From NCBI GenBank assembly GCA_949987705.1, contig OX465284.1, positions 115,117,163 through 115,181,162 on the forward strand: 64,000 nt of DNA. The letters run 5' to 3'. The position numbers were made by a program, and so were the translations under genes. Below the pieces are notes generated by a model. It was not told where the DNA came from. It did not search any database and saw only the letters and a program-made list of their open reading frames with translations. This document shows positions 48,247-60,159 of the stretch, in pieces (the first letter of the stretch is position 1; each line of letters begins with the position of its first letter). Source of the stretch: Thereva unica. Taxonomy: Eukaryota; Arthropoda; Insecta; Diptera; Therevidae.

Positions 48247-48370
48247 TTTTTCTCCTAAGATTGCCTCTGAAATGTCGTTTTTTGCTGTTCAACTCTGCAA
48301 CACTACATATGATGTTGCAGGGTTGAATACATAAAAAACGACATTTTAGAGGCAATCTTAAGAGAAAAAT
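48247..48370. repeat. 124-bp hairpin (57-bp arms, ~10-bp loop)
   Basis: Left arm 48247-48302 pairs with right arm 48313-48370 with about five differences. Matching blocks include CTAAGATTGCCTCT, AAATGTCGTTTTTT and TGCAACA. The loop is about CTACATATGA. Such a compact hairpin is either a MITE/foldback element or a source of a hairpin RNA. No clear target-site duplication was found. Confidence 0.8.
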
Positions 48371-48374
48371 TCGG

Positions 48375-49495
48375 GCTATGGGAAGGATAGCCATAATGTT
48401 TTAATAGGATCCATATAAAATATTGTTCGTTGATAGGCGATTGCGATTAGGGAATAATATTCAAAAATGTAGAGTTCGGAATTGGGTTTCAATTTTTTTC
48501 ATTTTTCCCTGTTTTCGAAGTATGGAGAAATAAGTTCACAGTGAGTGATAAGCAGAAAAGACCATGAAATATATTGAGATGCTAAGTACTGATTAGAGCG
48601 AAATATTAGCAAAACTGTTGGCAGGTGGAGTGAAAGAGGGATATAGTTCGGCGCAGCATGCCTGTGGATTGTTCAGTCATGATGTAGTTCATTAAACATT
48701 TTCTTATCATGCCAAGGTCCGAATCCATTATCAACACATTTTCGAGATTTTTCAAAAAAGGTCCGCTTATTCTATTCGTGGGTAGAGGGGCTCAAACGTT
48801 CATTTATGGTCGTGCAGGGCTTGTTCGTGCTTAAATCTCGGGTTTTCTCGAGATTTCTCCAATTTCTGCCCAATATACGCAGTTTTGTTTGTTGACCATG
48901 AATGGTTGGCTTTAAAATACGATTCTTTGCAAACGTAGGATGCTCACTGAGCTACTTAATAATCCGCATACTAGTCAGGGCTATGCTATCGTGCTCGAAA
49001 CGATGGAGGTATTTTCTATACCCTCCATTTCCACTCTAGGCCTGCATGCGATCATTACTCACTTCCTCACACTCCGACGTAACTCATCTACCTACCTTTG
49101 GGACAAGTCTGAGGGTCCATCCGACTCTTAACAGATTTGTCTCACTTGCCTTGCCATTACCTTACAGACACGCAGTGTGTCATCTGCCGCTGCACTGAAT
49201 TTTTCTGCCCTCTAACATATTCTGGATCGACTAAGTCTGCCAAAATCTCTTATGGGTATAATTCCTATATGCGCAGCACGCGTTGGATGCTTAAGTTGGA
49301 GGCAGATACATGCGTACGTTGGTGCGTGCGCTGACTGATATAATAGAAATGCGTACATTCAAATGCAAACTGACACAAAGTTACGTTAACGGAACGCACG
49401 CAACGCAAAAGTTAGTCTACTTCCAACTATTACCAAACACAAGCACATGCAAGAAACAAATACATTCGTTGCTTAGATTTTTTGGTTTTTTTGTA
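48375..49495. other. unidentified noncoding stretch
   Basis: No gene is supported; short + strand frames between 48940 and 49504 resemble nothing recognised. Confidence 0.4.
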
Positions 49496-49499
49496 AAAT

Positions 49500-49830
49500 A
49501 CTAGGCGGAGTCCAAGCACACAATTGCCTGACAGCGAAAATTCACTGCATAAACCGCAGGCACTGAGCGCACGCACGTACATAGCTGCTGCAAATTTAGG
49601 TCTGTATGCGACACTATATTTTCTACTGTTAGCCCTCTTTCTTGCTGTTGCCCTTACTGGCACTGCGTAAAGCTAAACAGGAAGCGATAAATTGGTTTGG
49701 GCCTCTTCATCGGGCAACACTCTCGGAAATGCTGCACAAATAGCGGAAGCTTTATCTGCCATCTGGTCGATCTTCACTCCGAGGTACCTTAAGGCTGTGA
49801 GTGAATGATCTATTCCTATGTATATCGCTG
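49500..49830 (-). pseudogene. R1-clade-like ORF2 relic, thumb to post-RT region
   Basis: The minus strand reads in one frame GIDHSLTALRYLGVKID, then MADKASAICAAFPRVLPDE, a stop, then after it YRPKFAAAMYVRALSAC and CSEFSLSG. YLGV(K/M)ID and the DKA..A....R..P helix are typical R1-clade landmarks, and the YR.K.A..Y.R.LSA segment belongs to the region after the RT thumb. One in-frame stop and some changed spacing make it inactive, but it is the best-preserved R1-like piece here. The GTGAGTGAATGATCTATTCC stretch at its upstream end (49798-49817) is also present at 59560-59581. Confidence 0.7.
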
Positions 49831-49893
49831 ACAGACCAGCGCTTTTGGTCGACGCTTTAATACCTCAGATAACTTCATTCGTGCATAACTCGG

Positions 49894-49989
49894 GCCCCTA
49901 TGCTGAATGTCGAGTCGTGATTTGTGACAAGTTATTATAGTTGAAGAAAGTGGTGTTTCAGACGAATTGCGACTTTCAGCATATGGGGC
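49894..49989 (+). mobile_element. 96-bp TIR element, copy A
   Basis: The left end GCCCCTATGCTGAATGTCGA and the reverse complement of the right end (GCCCCATATGCTGAAAGTCG) are inverted repeats of about 20 bp. Internal sequence includes GTCGTGATTTGTGACAAGT and AGTTGAAGAAAGTGGTG. Non-coding and very short, typical of a MITE. A similar TAACTCG/TAAACTCG flanks each side but not as a perfect target-site duplication. Confidence 0.65.
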
Positions 49990-50017
49990 TAAACTCGCAC
50001 TTAGCACTTCCACTCTA

Positions 50018-50113
50018 GGCCACTATGCTGAAAATCGTAATTCGATTAAAACGTAAATTTCTTCAACTCAAAAATTTGTCACAAATCACGACTCGACATT
50101 CAGCACAGGGACC
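50018..50113 (-). mobile_element. 96-bp TIR element, copy B, opposite orientation
   Basis: Reverse complement of copy A in order: it reads GGTCCCTGTGCTGAATGTCG, then AGTCGTGATTTGTGACAAAT, then TTGAGTTGAAGAAATTTACG, ending GATTTTCAGCATAGTGGCC. Copies A and B lie 28 bp apart, so together they form a large inverted pair that could fold into one ~220-nt hairpin. Confidence 0.65.
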
Positions 50114-50119
50114 TCGATC

Positions 50120-53100
50120 TCATACTCTCTCACCAATATGTCACAAATACGAGTCATTGCATTTTAATATTAAAAAATGCGAATATACTATATATTTTTT
50201 TATCCCAATAACTTTTCCATCCGATGAAACCCAATCAATTTTGTGAGACCATTGATTCACTGATGGCCATATATTTTCTATTTCTTTATTATAATCTTCA
50301 ATAACTGCCAAATAACATTCAATTCCTCTCAAAAAAATACGCTTTTCCCCATTTCTTACATTATTTACTTCGGCTTCTGTCAATACACAAATCGAATGGC
50401 TTTCATTTCTCGTTCGGCATAACTATACAAAAAACCTTCAGCTTCCATCACGTTATATTTTATCCATTTATTTTGCGTTTTGTTGAAGTTATTTGTAAAC
50501 CAAATGAATTCCAAGAACTTCTGTTAAAAAAAAAATAGAAGAATAAGAAGAATGAACCAGAGTAACAAAAAACAACAACAACAACAAAAACCGACGAGAG
50601 AGAGATACAAGAAAAACAACAAGCAGAAAAAAAGAACCAACCCCAGAATAAATTGTCTTCCACAAAACTTATCCAAGCCAACTGTCTTGCATGACCTACA
50701 ACAAAATTAAAAGTCTGAGGGTTAAAGGGGTGGATTTTGTCTGGGGTTCCGTATATCGTAAATCACTTTATTTTTCCATAGAAAATGACACTTTATTTTG
50801 TGTTTACCCCAAAACTGTTAAAATCAAGGACAACTTAAGACAAGAGCTAATCCACCCCCTGTGGGATCCCACACCCCCCGCCCGGCACTGTCTTTCTTGG
50901 GTTTATAAATCACTGTATTAAAGCCACTCTACTGTGCTCGGGTGAAGTGCACTGCAGCAGCCACAGTAGTGACCTAATCCCTTTTTTGGTGTCCTTCAAG
51001 ATGAAATTTCGCACCACCAAAGGGAAGCCCACCCTTACCAAAATTCCCAAAGCATACCCTTAAAGCTGTACCGAAAATTCACTGCAAATTATATTTCATT
51101 GCACTGGAGAGGCTCCCCGCTTCGTGCACCCTCCCCACAAAACAGCGCCTTATTACTGGAGGGGGAGCAGGCGGGGGGGGGTTGGTATGGGGTAGACGCA
51201 AAAGGATGTCCTCATTTTTGCAGATTGCACGGAAGCAGCTTAAATGTGACAAATGCGGTGGCTTTTTAGCTCCAAGCGTAAAATGATGAAATTACGGTGC
51301 CACTCGTATTTATCCCCGAGCTCAGTGGTTTCATTTTTCTTCGGGGCGAAAATGTGGGGCTGCCAAATTAGTTCGCCTTAAAATCCCAGGATTCCTACAT
51401 TTTCCATGTCGTAGGCGCTTGTTTGTCCAGTCTCTGTTCGGGGAATGCGCGTATTTTTCTACTATACCCATACTCACCCATGTACATGTACGTGTATATG
51501 TGTATGTGTGTGCGAAAATGCACCAAATAAAATAAATCATACATTCACAAGGTGTAAACGTCAACAGAAACCCAAATACTAATAAAATATCAGAATGTAT
51601 GACGTCACAGGACTCGAGATGTACCCATGGAAACGTTGCAGAAATGCCAAATGGAGCACAGGGCCAAGGAATTTTCCGAAAAAAGGGGGGGGTAGTAGCA
51701 CTTATCTATGTATAGGTATTACCTGTATGTTCGGTGTATTGGTGTTAGCTTTTGAAAAGATCTTCAAGGAAAATTTAATACCATCACAAACATATCCTGG
51801 ACCAACTAAACCTAGGTTAGTAGGGAGAGAAAATACTGTACCCTAGATATAGGTTTGCGCGCTCCTAGGAAGGACATGCGCGTTTTGTGGAAGAGAGAAT
51901 CCCTATGAGCTTTTGCAGTACTCTACCACAAAACAAAACAAAGTTAACTTAATGAAGCTTGAAGTTAGGGAATTACCAGCATTTTGTGATATTTTATGGT
52001 TGGGATTATTTGTGTGGGAAATTTTTGATAGATGGGTCCTTATTTTCGATGTTTTTAAGGAACAGGGCTGTAACGGCAGGCTATCAAGTTCCTGACAATC
52101 CACCTTGTAGTAATCACTTTGAAAATAATTCTTTTGCATCTGGATGACTACTTTTCCAATTGGCTGAAGGAAGTGCATCTGGAAGAATATATTGATATTG
52201 CCAACGTTCCCTTGGAAGAACAACTGATATTTGTAAGGACCTATACCCCCTCAGGATAACAGGTGTGACTGAGAACCAATTGAAGCCGAACTCCTCGTCA
52301 ACTATTACACCTAGTGGATCTTGAAGGACCGGTAGGGAGAGGGAGCCAGTCGCTCTTGGTGACACCCTCTAGAGAAGTACAGGCGGCGGCCGATCAGCAT
52401 TTTCAAATTCGTTGCACCACAGCAATATAGTTTGGTTGTCACGAATTCACGTATCTTCCCATTTCACATAAGGTTTTAATGTCAACGTGTTGAAAATCAA
52501 CCATTGTGCGTTTAAGTTGAACAAAAAACGCGCCATGGTACCAGGGTGGGTTTTTTTCTAGATTGAGATTTTCATGCAACACCCACTGGCGTAGCTCATC
52601 GATTTGTCCTTCTATGGGTACGATCAAACACTGTGCGTTTGATAATCTTGTTTTAGAGGACTTTCGAGAGCTTTTGAAGGTTAAAAAAGGAAATATGATT
52701 CAGTACCTGAATATGATAGGGTGAATTCAAAATCACTTCAAGCACACTAGAGGTTTTTCACGATTGTGCTTACAAACGGAGAGTTTCCAGCGCGCTAATT
52801 GTGTCCCCTTCCTCGATCCTTTGTCTTAAAATTGTGGGTGGTGCATTTAGGTATTTTAAAACCCCAAAATGTGTCCTATCCTTAGTGGTTCCCCTGTATA
52901 TTTGATTCCGACGTTCTTTTAAAATAAAACAATTTCCCTACGAAAAGCCCACATGCCAGACCTACCTCGAGCCTAGCAGCTCCATAAAGCCCAGTGAAAA
53001 TCCCTTTAGCATGGCAATGCTGTTTAATTATCTGAAAATGAATTATAACACACAACTACAATTACAAAATACGCTTTACCACAAATGCAATGAAAGAAAC

Positions 53101-55130
53101 CGCCAAGAAGTAAATAACGAACACACTCTTACACCTGAGCTCAAGCCGGCACACCTAAATGTGCTCTTTTCTCAGCTGAAAGGAAAATCTCCCCAGGATT
53201 CAAGAACTGTGGGAGGCTGTGTATATTCCTTGATTGTCTTTAATACAAGGGTGGCTGCTCCTTACAGTATGGCTACCATGTAAGCATCCAGCCAGGACTT
53301 ATCCATGTAGTTGTAATGTCAATATCATCACCAGCAATGGCAGAACTTCAATCACACAAAAAATATTCCGCTCTGGCTTTAGCATTATGTAGGCCAGAAA
53401 TTGTGAGCCTTCACAGCCGCCCCCCGCTCGTCCTGCCCGACCCCCTGGTCGTATCCTGGCGCTCATCTTGCCGGGGCTTGCCGCGCTTGTATCCTATCCA
53501 CAGGGTCCCTCCAGCATCCCTCCCGCTTCGATCCGTTACATGAACTCCTTTTATTGATTTTGCGTAGGGCTCCAGGAGCAACAACATCAAAACTTTTGGT
53601 TTCCCGAGATGTCAATCGTAGGGAGGAAAATAATCACGGAAAGATGGCGAGATAAGCAAAAATAAATAAATAACGGGATGAATAAATAATTAAATAAACA
53701 AAAGCTGCGTTGATGACGACCGGGCGGAGCGGGCCAATTGCCGTGTCCTGGGGACGGGACTCGGGCCAGGGGGACACAGGACGACATCAAAGCCTCGCTG
53801 GGCGGCCTGGCGCTGTTGGGGTGGCCGAGTGGGGAGCTTTTGAACTCCTGTTGTCAGTGGCGCGAGGTTCACGTATGACGGCTGACTTCGTGCTCATTCA
53901 GATGCGATAATCGCGTTATCATGTGCAATCGCCAATTTAATTTGATAAGGTGCTCCCTCCCCCACCCCGTTCAATCTGTTTTTATCGATTCGTCCATGAT
54001 TTCTGGCAACGTTTGAAATTTGCAAATTGGAGGGCGCAAGGCTCTCCGTCTCTCCGCCCGCCCGGCTGCCCTTCGGGAGTTCTTCAGGCTCTTCACCCAG
54101 CACCGAAACTGAAAATATCCTTATTCGATATTCTCCCAAGTTCGGATTCGGACCCCAGCCCCTCCGCCCCAGCGCTCGTCCTTAGGCACACCCAGTCCAT
54201 TATTTACAGGTAATTGCGTTCGGAAGAGTCACGACTGCTCAAGGGCCATGTCCGGGCTGTAAGTAATGGGCGTCTAGGGACTTCATTTATTCTGATCGAC
54301 GGACGACGATTGGATCTTATTTACTGGTCTGCCGAGCTGAGTGCTGTCAAAGTCATTTTTGGAAATTTAAATTTTCGCCTGAATTCAATAAAGCTCCCCA
54401 ACTAAGGACAGTTATTTAATGCTGCCGCTGTCGCCTTGGGATTTTCTTTTTTCCCAGCGTTTTCCCTTGTACTTAAGTAGCTGTGTGTATCGTATCGGGA
54501 AGTTTTCCAATATTTTATAAATAAAGCTTTTTACGCTCTCTCTCAAAAGTAACTACTTTCTCCAGTGTATTTCTTGGGCTCCTTCCTTCGCTTTATTTTT
54601 TCACAATGTCAGCATCTCATGATATAAGAAAAGGGAACGTGAAAACACTTCGGAATTATCTGCGTGATTGATCATCGAATTTTGAATTTCTTCGAGTGGA
54701 ATATGAAATTTGTAAGAGTATTATTAACACGGTAGATTTCACATAAGGGTAGCAAATATTAAGTATTTATATTTAATAAACATAAAAGCAGATCGGTAGC
54801 TGAAGAACATGTTTTAGGCAGGATTAAAAAGCAAGAAAAAACAAAAAAAAGTGCTTTTGATTCTGCGAAATCAGATTTAAGTTTCAATTGATTGATTTAG
54901 CTCAGATGCCGGAATGTAAGAAATTGTCTAAGGAGACAACTTCCCCAACATTGTTTCAGCGAAATTGCTTCCCTCTCATTGTCTACTTGCAAACTGTCTA
55001 GAGTTTTAATGATAATCGCCTTAAGATTGAGTACGATAGCGATGAGGCCTTTGCTTCTCCACTCTTTAAGCCACCAATGAAATAAGACCTACCTGGCAGC
55101 AATTCATTGAGATTATTATGGTGATTCTTC
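50120..55130. other. unidentified noncoding stretch
   Basis: No gene is supported. Notable only for a G run near 51170-51181 and a patch at 53904-53950 with GATAA, TTATC and GATAA motifs close together. The segment 53400-54150 is more GC-rich than its surroundings, but no exon with credible frame and splice signals was found. Confidence 0.4.
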
Positions 55131-55545
55131 TTTCTTTCTTTGTGCCCCTTTAATCCCTCATGGGACATAGGGCGGAAACAGTTGCCCTCCAGCGGACTCT
55201 GTTTTGCGCGACAGCTCTCAGCTCTGACCAGGATCTCTATGGTGATTGCTCTACCCAAATAAACGATCTCCTGCCTGCACCGCAATGTTACATCAGCAAC
55301 ACCAGATTAACTCGCCCAGCCTATTTCCATTATCTCCAGCTGCCCTGTTCGTTCAAGATACAGACAAGCGATTCATCCATCCATCAACTCGACTGCGGAA
55401 CAATCTTCTACAGGGAGCAATTTCGTACTCGTGGCGTTTCCAAGATCAACTCCTTCAGTTCTCTGCCGCCTCCTCATAAAGCAAAACTTATTTTTCCATT
55501 CGAGCTAAACTTGCTACCAGATATTGCAATATGAAGTGACCAACG
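55131..55545 (+). pseudogene. non-LTR ORF2 C-terminal fragment with dispersed lead sequence
   Basis: Starts with the CATAGGGCGGAAACAGTTGCC block also found at 2580-2600. Further on, one frame encodes FIHPSTRLRNNLL, like the (S)FIxRTSRLWNxLP signature near the end of Jockey/LOA-type proteins. Another frame is open for 124 codons but I think it is the wrong phase. Coding potential is broken and the segment precedes, rather than follows, the RT piece at 55.8 kb, so it is a separate fragment. Confidence 0.45.
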
Positions 55546-55679
55546 ACAGACAAACTGGCATTACAAAGAGTCAGTCATGAGTTTAGTACTGCCATATAAA
55601 AAAAACTTTATGTTTAGATCATGCCGATAGAATCGCCTAATACGAAGATATAACGATACCAATGTTCTCAGAGGCAGGG

Positions 55680-56240
55680 TTTGAGAATTTTGAACTGGTT
55701 CAAAGTGAAATGTGGGCGTGTGGTAACACCTCTCCTCTCCTCTAAATCCGAATCTCAGAAAATAAAAATAAACGATCCGCGTGCTGCGTTCGACACGGTG
55801 ACACTGATTTCTCTAAGGCATTCAATTCTGTGGTTCACTCGTTTCTGCTTTCTAAACTTGGAGATCTCTACCATTCTTCTTCTTCCGCTACTCGACTTTT
55901 CTCTTCTGCTCTTTCTAATAGACTCCAATGTGTTCACCACAATAACGTTGTATCAGGTTTCCTACCTTTGCCCTTGAAAGTTCCACAAGGTTCAATCCTT
56001 GGTCCTCTCCGTTTCTAATTCTATGTTAATGATCTTCCCTATGTTATCCATCGCTATTAGTTTCATATGTATGCTGATGATCTGTATACTCCGTGCTGTC
56101 CTAATCGGATTGAATCCTGTATTGCCGACCTTACCTGTGATTTGGCATCTGCTCAAACATACCCCTGCTATTCTAGCACTAGGGAAACCCAAGTCACTCC
56201 TGATTCTGCTGATTTGGACCAATTTTAGGTGACGTTCTTA
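55680..56240 (+). pseudogene. Jockey/LOA-like reverse transcriptase relic
   Basis: Order of motifs on the + strand across frames: DFSKAFNSVVH (catalytic Asp palm motif A), LLSKLGDL, SNRLQCVHHNNVVSG, VPQGSILGP (motif B), an in-frame stop, FYVNDLP, then MYADDLYT (catalytic YADD box) and IADLTCDLASA. This is an almost complete RT palm in the right order. Frameshifts near 55800 and 56010-56070 and stops show it cannot make a protein. The clade cannot be fixed by eye. Confidence 0.8.
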
Positions 56241-57204
56241 GTGCACAACTTTTCCGATCATATGGGAATTGGTATGTTTCTTAGGAATGACGTGGCTTCT
56301 CAGAACATGTTCAATAGTACATGATCCGACTTTAACCATCTTAGCTTTAACATAATCTTTTCGAGGTTATACAGAGTTTCGCGGTTATCAGTGCAACAAG
56401 TAGGACAATGTTAAAGCGCTTGATTAAGCCTCCTGTTGGTAGGTTGGTGTAACATTTAGTACCAATCTCGATAAAACTGTTCTCGTACCATTTATCTGGC
56501 ATTCGCCATTCTTAGGCCAAGATTGACTGATCAGGTCCGTGCATCCAAAGTTTAAAGATTCTCACAACAGGCCAACTTAGGAGGGATGCCAATCTCCATT
56601 GGTACCAGCACAAAGAAAACTTGATGAGAAGGTCTCTCGCTTGTGGTCTCGCAATGAAGAGGCATGCATTACATAAACACTACCATCATAAGGCCCTGAA
56701 AATTTATGTAGCTTTGGTGTGGTGCCATAGAACCTTAGTAGATTCGTGCTTGGTGCTTAGTAGATTCGCTACAGAATGAAGCAGAATTTAAAATAAGGAT
56801 AGGCAGACTTCCATCATCTGGGCTATTCCACATCGGCAACAGCAGCGCTGGATACTCTACTCAATTTATTGCCGCTTCATCTTCTAGTTAGATGAATCCG
56901 CCATAGACACCGTAATCAGGCTGAGAACCAATTGTCATCTCGGCGATGGTCTTGAGCGGGAACATTTTACAGCATTCGCAGCTTCCTGAGGCATTAGCAT
57001 GGAGGGCTGGTCACTGGACACTGAAGCCTAAATCAACTCTTATGAAGGATCAGAAGTAAAGAGGATTCGACCTGCAGGCTATGCCTCGAGGGGAACTTTC
57101 CCGTAATAGGAATAAGCAAGTCTCGTATCAAAATAGTCTAAACTCCACCTATCTTTAGAAAAATTGCTGAACCTGTTGAGCGGTTTAGCTTACAAATATT
57201 TCAT
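56241..57204 (+). other. probable decayed continuation of the RT relic
   Basis: Mostly unrecognisable. Near 56655-56720 the + strand reads HKHYHHKALKIYVALV, compatible with the KALxIYxxLVRPxLEY segment of an RT thumb. A short direct repeat (TTAGTAGATTCG at about 56738 and 56757) is also present. No host gene is seen. Confidence 0.35.
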
Positions 57205-57290
57205 TCGCGGACAATTCGATCTCATCGAGATGTCGTCCCACATATCATCCACGAACCCGATCGCACTTGCTCCTTTTAGTTATCAGAATA
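57205..57290 (-). pseudogene. R1-like RT fragment around the catalytic box
   Basis: The minus strand reads GFVDDMWDDISM, equivalent to the GF(A/V)DD catalytic segment of R1-clade enzymes. The same sequence, with variation, is found at 59695-59760 (GFVGDMQDDVSM). Only about 80 bp are alignable. Confidence 0.5.
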
Positions 57291-57299
57291 GGGCCCAGG

Positions 57300-59505
57300 A
57301 CTGATTCCTACGGATTCGATAATTAGCTCATTGCCTCCCTGATATTCCAAAGCAATAAGAATCGATTCCGTCTTTGTTCGATAATCTAAAGTGTAATCAA
57401 TTTTGACGTACTTGAATGGGGTCTGAATGCATTCCTCCCTCAGCAAGTGAGAGCAAGCAGAAATTGACAATTTTCTCTTACTTGTTCTCTTTCTCTGGGC
57501 AGGATTTGTAATCGTAATGCACATTTTGACTTTCGACAATCGATTGAAATCACAAATAGTGGCAATGCGAAAGACCACGCCACAAGGGGGGATTCAAGCG
57601 CAGGGAAATACGAAAGCATGGCCAAATCCTAGGCTTCATAAAAGAAATTGAAAAAAGTGTTATTATAACGGTAAATTTGTTGAAAGTCTTCGACTAAAAT
57701 TTTGTCTGAAAGTATGCCGAATCCAAATATAAAAAAAATTTTTTATAAAAATTTCGCCTAAAAGTATGCACAACTATATGACCGGTACACAGAGATGCTA
57801 CGACCGCAGTAGATTTGATTCAATGAAAGTGAGAAACTGAAAATATTCTGAGCCTGCGAAAACTTCCTTAAAAATGATACCCTCCGAAAAAACAATCGAT
57901 TCAAACGTAAGAACAATCATAATAAAATATATTCCAATATCTCAACTCGATGCTAACAGGTAAACTTAAAAGTAATAAAATTTTACATTACCACAATTGC
58001 AAAAATTCCCCAAAATCCGCAAGCTTAGAACCAATTTGAATTAAATTGAAATTAATTTCCCTTGATCGTAGCGATTCCCTCCTTCAGCCTCCTCAGGATG
58101 AGGAAAGTTGCAGCTACGAACGAGCGCATGGAGAGTTATTAGCATGGAGGAAATACCGGATCTAATTGCATTGTAACTTTCCTAACAAGCTCCACTTAAA
58201 TGTCTGCTCTCGAACTTTAGTTGAATCAAAAGAAATATTCGATGCCACATGCCCAACAACAATGGTATAAAGTTATTTTCTTTACGATCTGCTCCATTTC
58301 CAGGTATGGGGACAACCGGCTCCAACGAGCCAGTTGAGCACACATATAGGACGTTATCAAATAACTTTTAATTATTTAGTTTCATTCTCCGATATTCATT
58401 GCTTTGATATCATCACCAACAAGTACACTACCAACACACGACAGTCTTTGGTGCCAGCAGTCCATATTCCTTGTCAAGGACCAAATATAGAGTGTGGGTG
58501 GGTGTAGTAGAGAAAGAGAGAGAGATATAGAGTGTGGGACACAAGAGTTATGTGGAAAAGGCTTTGTTTTGGTTCTGGCGTTCAAATTACATGATTTCTG
58601 CAATAAAGAGGATTGGTGATGGCCGCATACATATTCATATGTATATGTACACCCTATGCATCCTGTATGGGTATATTGGTAACATAGTTAGACATGCCCT
58701 TCTGGGCGAGTTTTCATTTAAGTAGAATAGAGAGAATATTTTAGTGAATTAATTAGTAACTTGGAATGTTTGAATATTGTAGCTCTAGTGGAGATGGCTG
58801 CAATTCAAGCATATAAAGTTGTCTATAAAATTTTAGAACAATTCGACTGGAATGAAGCATGGGATTGATGTAAAATTTAAAATATAATTGTTTTATTATT
58901 TATGAGATTTTCTTGTCGTGTGGTGGTGAAGTAATAAGATTAGTTGCCTTCAACAGAATATTAGAAACGGAGTTTGGTAAAGGAAAGGCATTTACATGAC
59001 TAATAGCTGCATGTCGTAAGGAGTTGTATGGATCTTTGTAAGCTATGGTTTTCAACTTGTAACATTCGTATGGCCAGATAACCCTATTACCAAGGCAGCT
59101 AGGCGTTAACTCGACAGAGACAGACAGAACTGATTGGTTTGTACGATATGATTACAATTACGACTGCGACAATCAAGTACTTGGTTCTTATTTACATCCA
59201 AAGCTAAATTGGAGGAAGTAAGCAAATCTTTAGAAAGATACCTTGGGCGCTTGAAGCCATACATGTTGCGTAGGTTCTAGACAAAAGTAATTGGACCAGT
59301 CATGCCATAAGTCTCCTCTAAAATAATACAAACAATGCACACTTGTAAAATTTCAATGAGCTGCGCCATAACAAGTAACAGGAGTTTTGCGTACAGCCAC
59401 TGAACGTATCAGGAGGTGACGAGTCAGTCTAGGGCACCCTCGTTGGACAGCATACTTAGGAGAACTGCACAAAAGTGGATTCTTACCCACTATGTCCTCT
59501 AATTA
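57300..59505. other. noncoding stretch with one dispersed repeat
   Basis: No gene is supported. 57700-57840 is a diverged counterpart of 19010-19130. A GAGAGAGAGAT tract lies near 58515-58530. Confidence 0.4.
57700..57840 (+). repeat. dispersed repeat, related to 19010-19130
   Basis: Contains GAAAGTATGCC, AAAAGTATGCA, CGGTACACAGAGATGCTA and AGATTTGATTCAATGAAAG in the order found near 19 kb. Diverged; type unknown. Confidence 0.35.
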
Positions 59506-59509
59506 TGCT

Positions 59510-60155
59510 TTAAAATTTAGTCAGCGATCGATCATCACCCCCAAGTTCCTTAGGGCGGACTGTGAGTGAATGATCTATTCCCATACCTTGATTCTCACAG
59601 ACACTGGTTTTCTCTATTTGTGCAACTTCAGTACTATGCTCAGCAAGCGTCAGACCACCGCTTTCAGGGGAAACTTCAGTCTCTTTCGTTCGTTCACAAT
59701 TCAATTTCATCGAAACATCGTCCTGCATATCACCCACGAACCCGAGCACTTGCTTCTTTTGGGAGGCGTAGCCTCAACTCACCATGATATGTTGTGATCC
59801 ACAGAAGAGGGTCCAGGACGGGGACCAGGACCAGGACTCCCACGGAACACCGCATGTTTTTCTATACATCGCTCGTCGACCCATCTTCCGATTCATAATG
59901 AAGTGGCCTAACGTTTTCCTTTTTAGGTAAAATACCCAATAACAGTTTCGAGAGGCGTATCCAACCGCGGGCAACACGTTCGCCGGCATTGGGTCCTTGT
60001 GTCCAGGGACGAATATGAAGACTTCCAGCCTTAAAATAACTATCCATTGTTTGATACACAGATAATTTGAAATCAGAGTCTTTCGCTGAGCCTCCAAAAA
60101 TACTACCGCCGCCCTGGCAGTACTTTAAAGACCTGTCTGTCAATATAGACAACAC
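59510..60155 (-). pseudogene. R1-clade-like reverse transcriptase relic
   Basis: On the minus strand, from 60155 downward: a degraded palm segment (GILPKKENV), then TCGVPWESWSWSP (motif B, originally a CGVPQGSVLGP type), then GFVGDMQDDVSM (catalytic box equivalent; the first Asp is changed to Gly), then GLTLAEHSTEV (the GLxLxxxKTE motif) and GIDHSLT (leading to a YLGV motif, now shifted). This is the R1-clade order. Frameshifts, a lost catalytic Asp and stops indicate an old copy. Confidence 0.7.
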
Positions 60156-60159
60156 GAAG

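Noticed and set aside
53819..53875. tRNA-Ser/Leu-like A box (GGTGGCCGAGTGGGG)
   Set aside because: No matching B box at the right distance and no cloverleaf.
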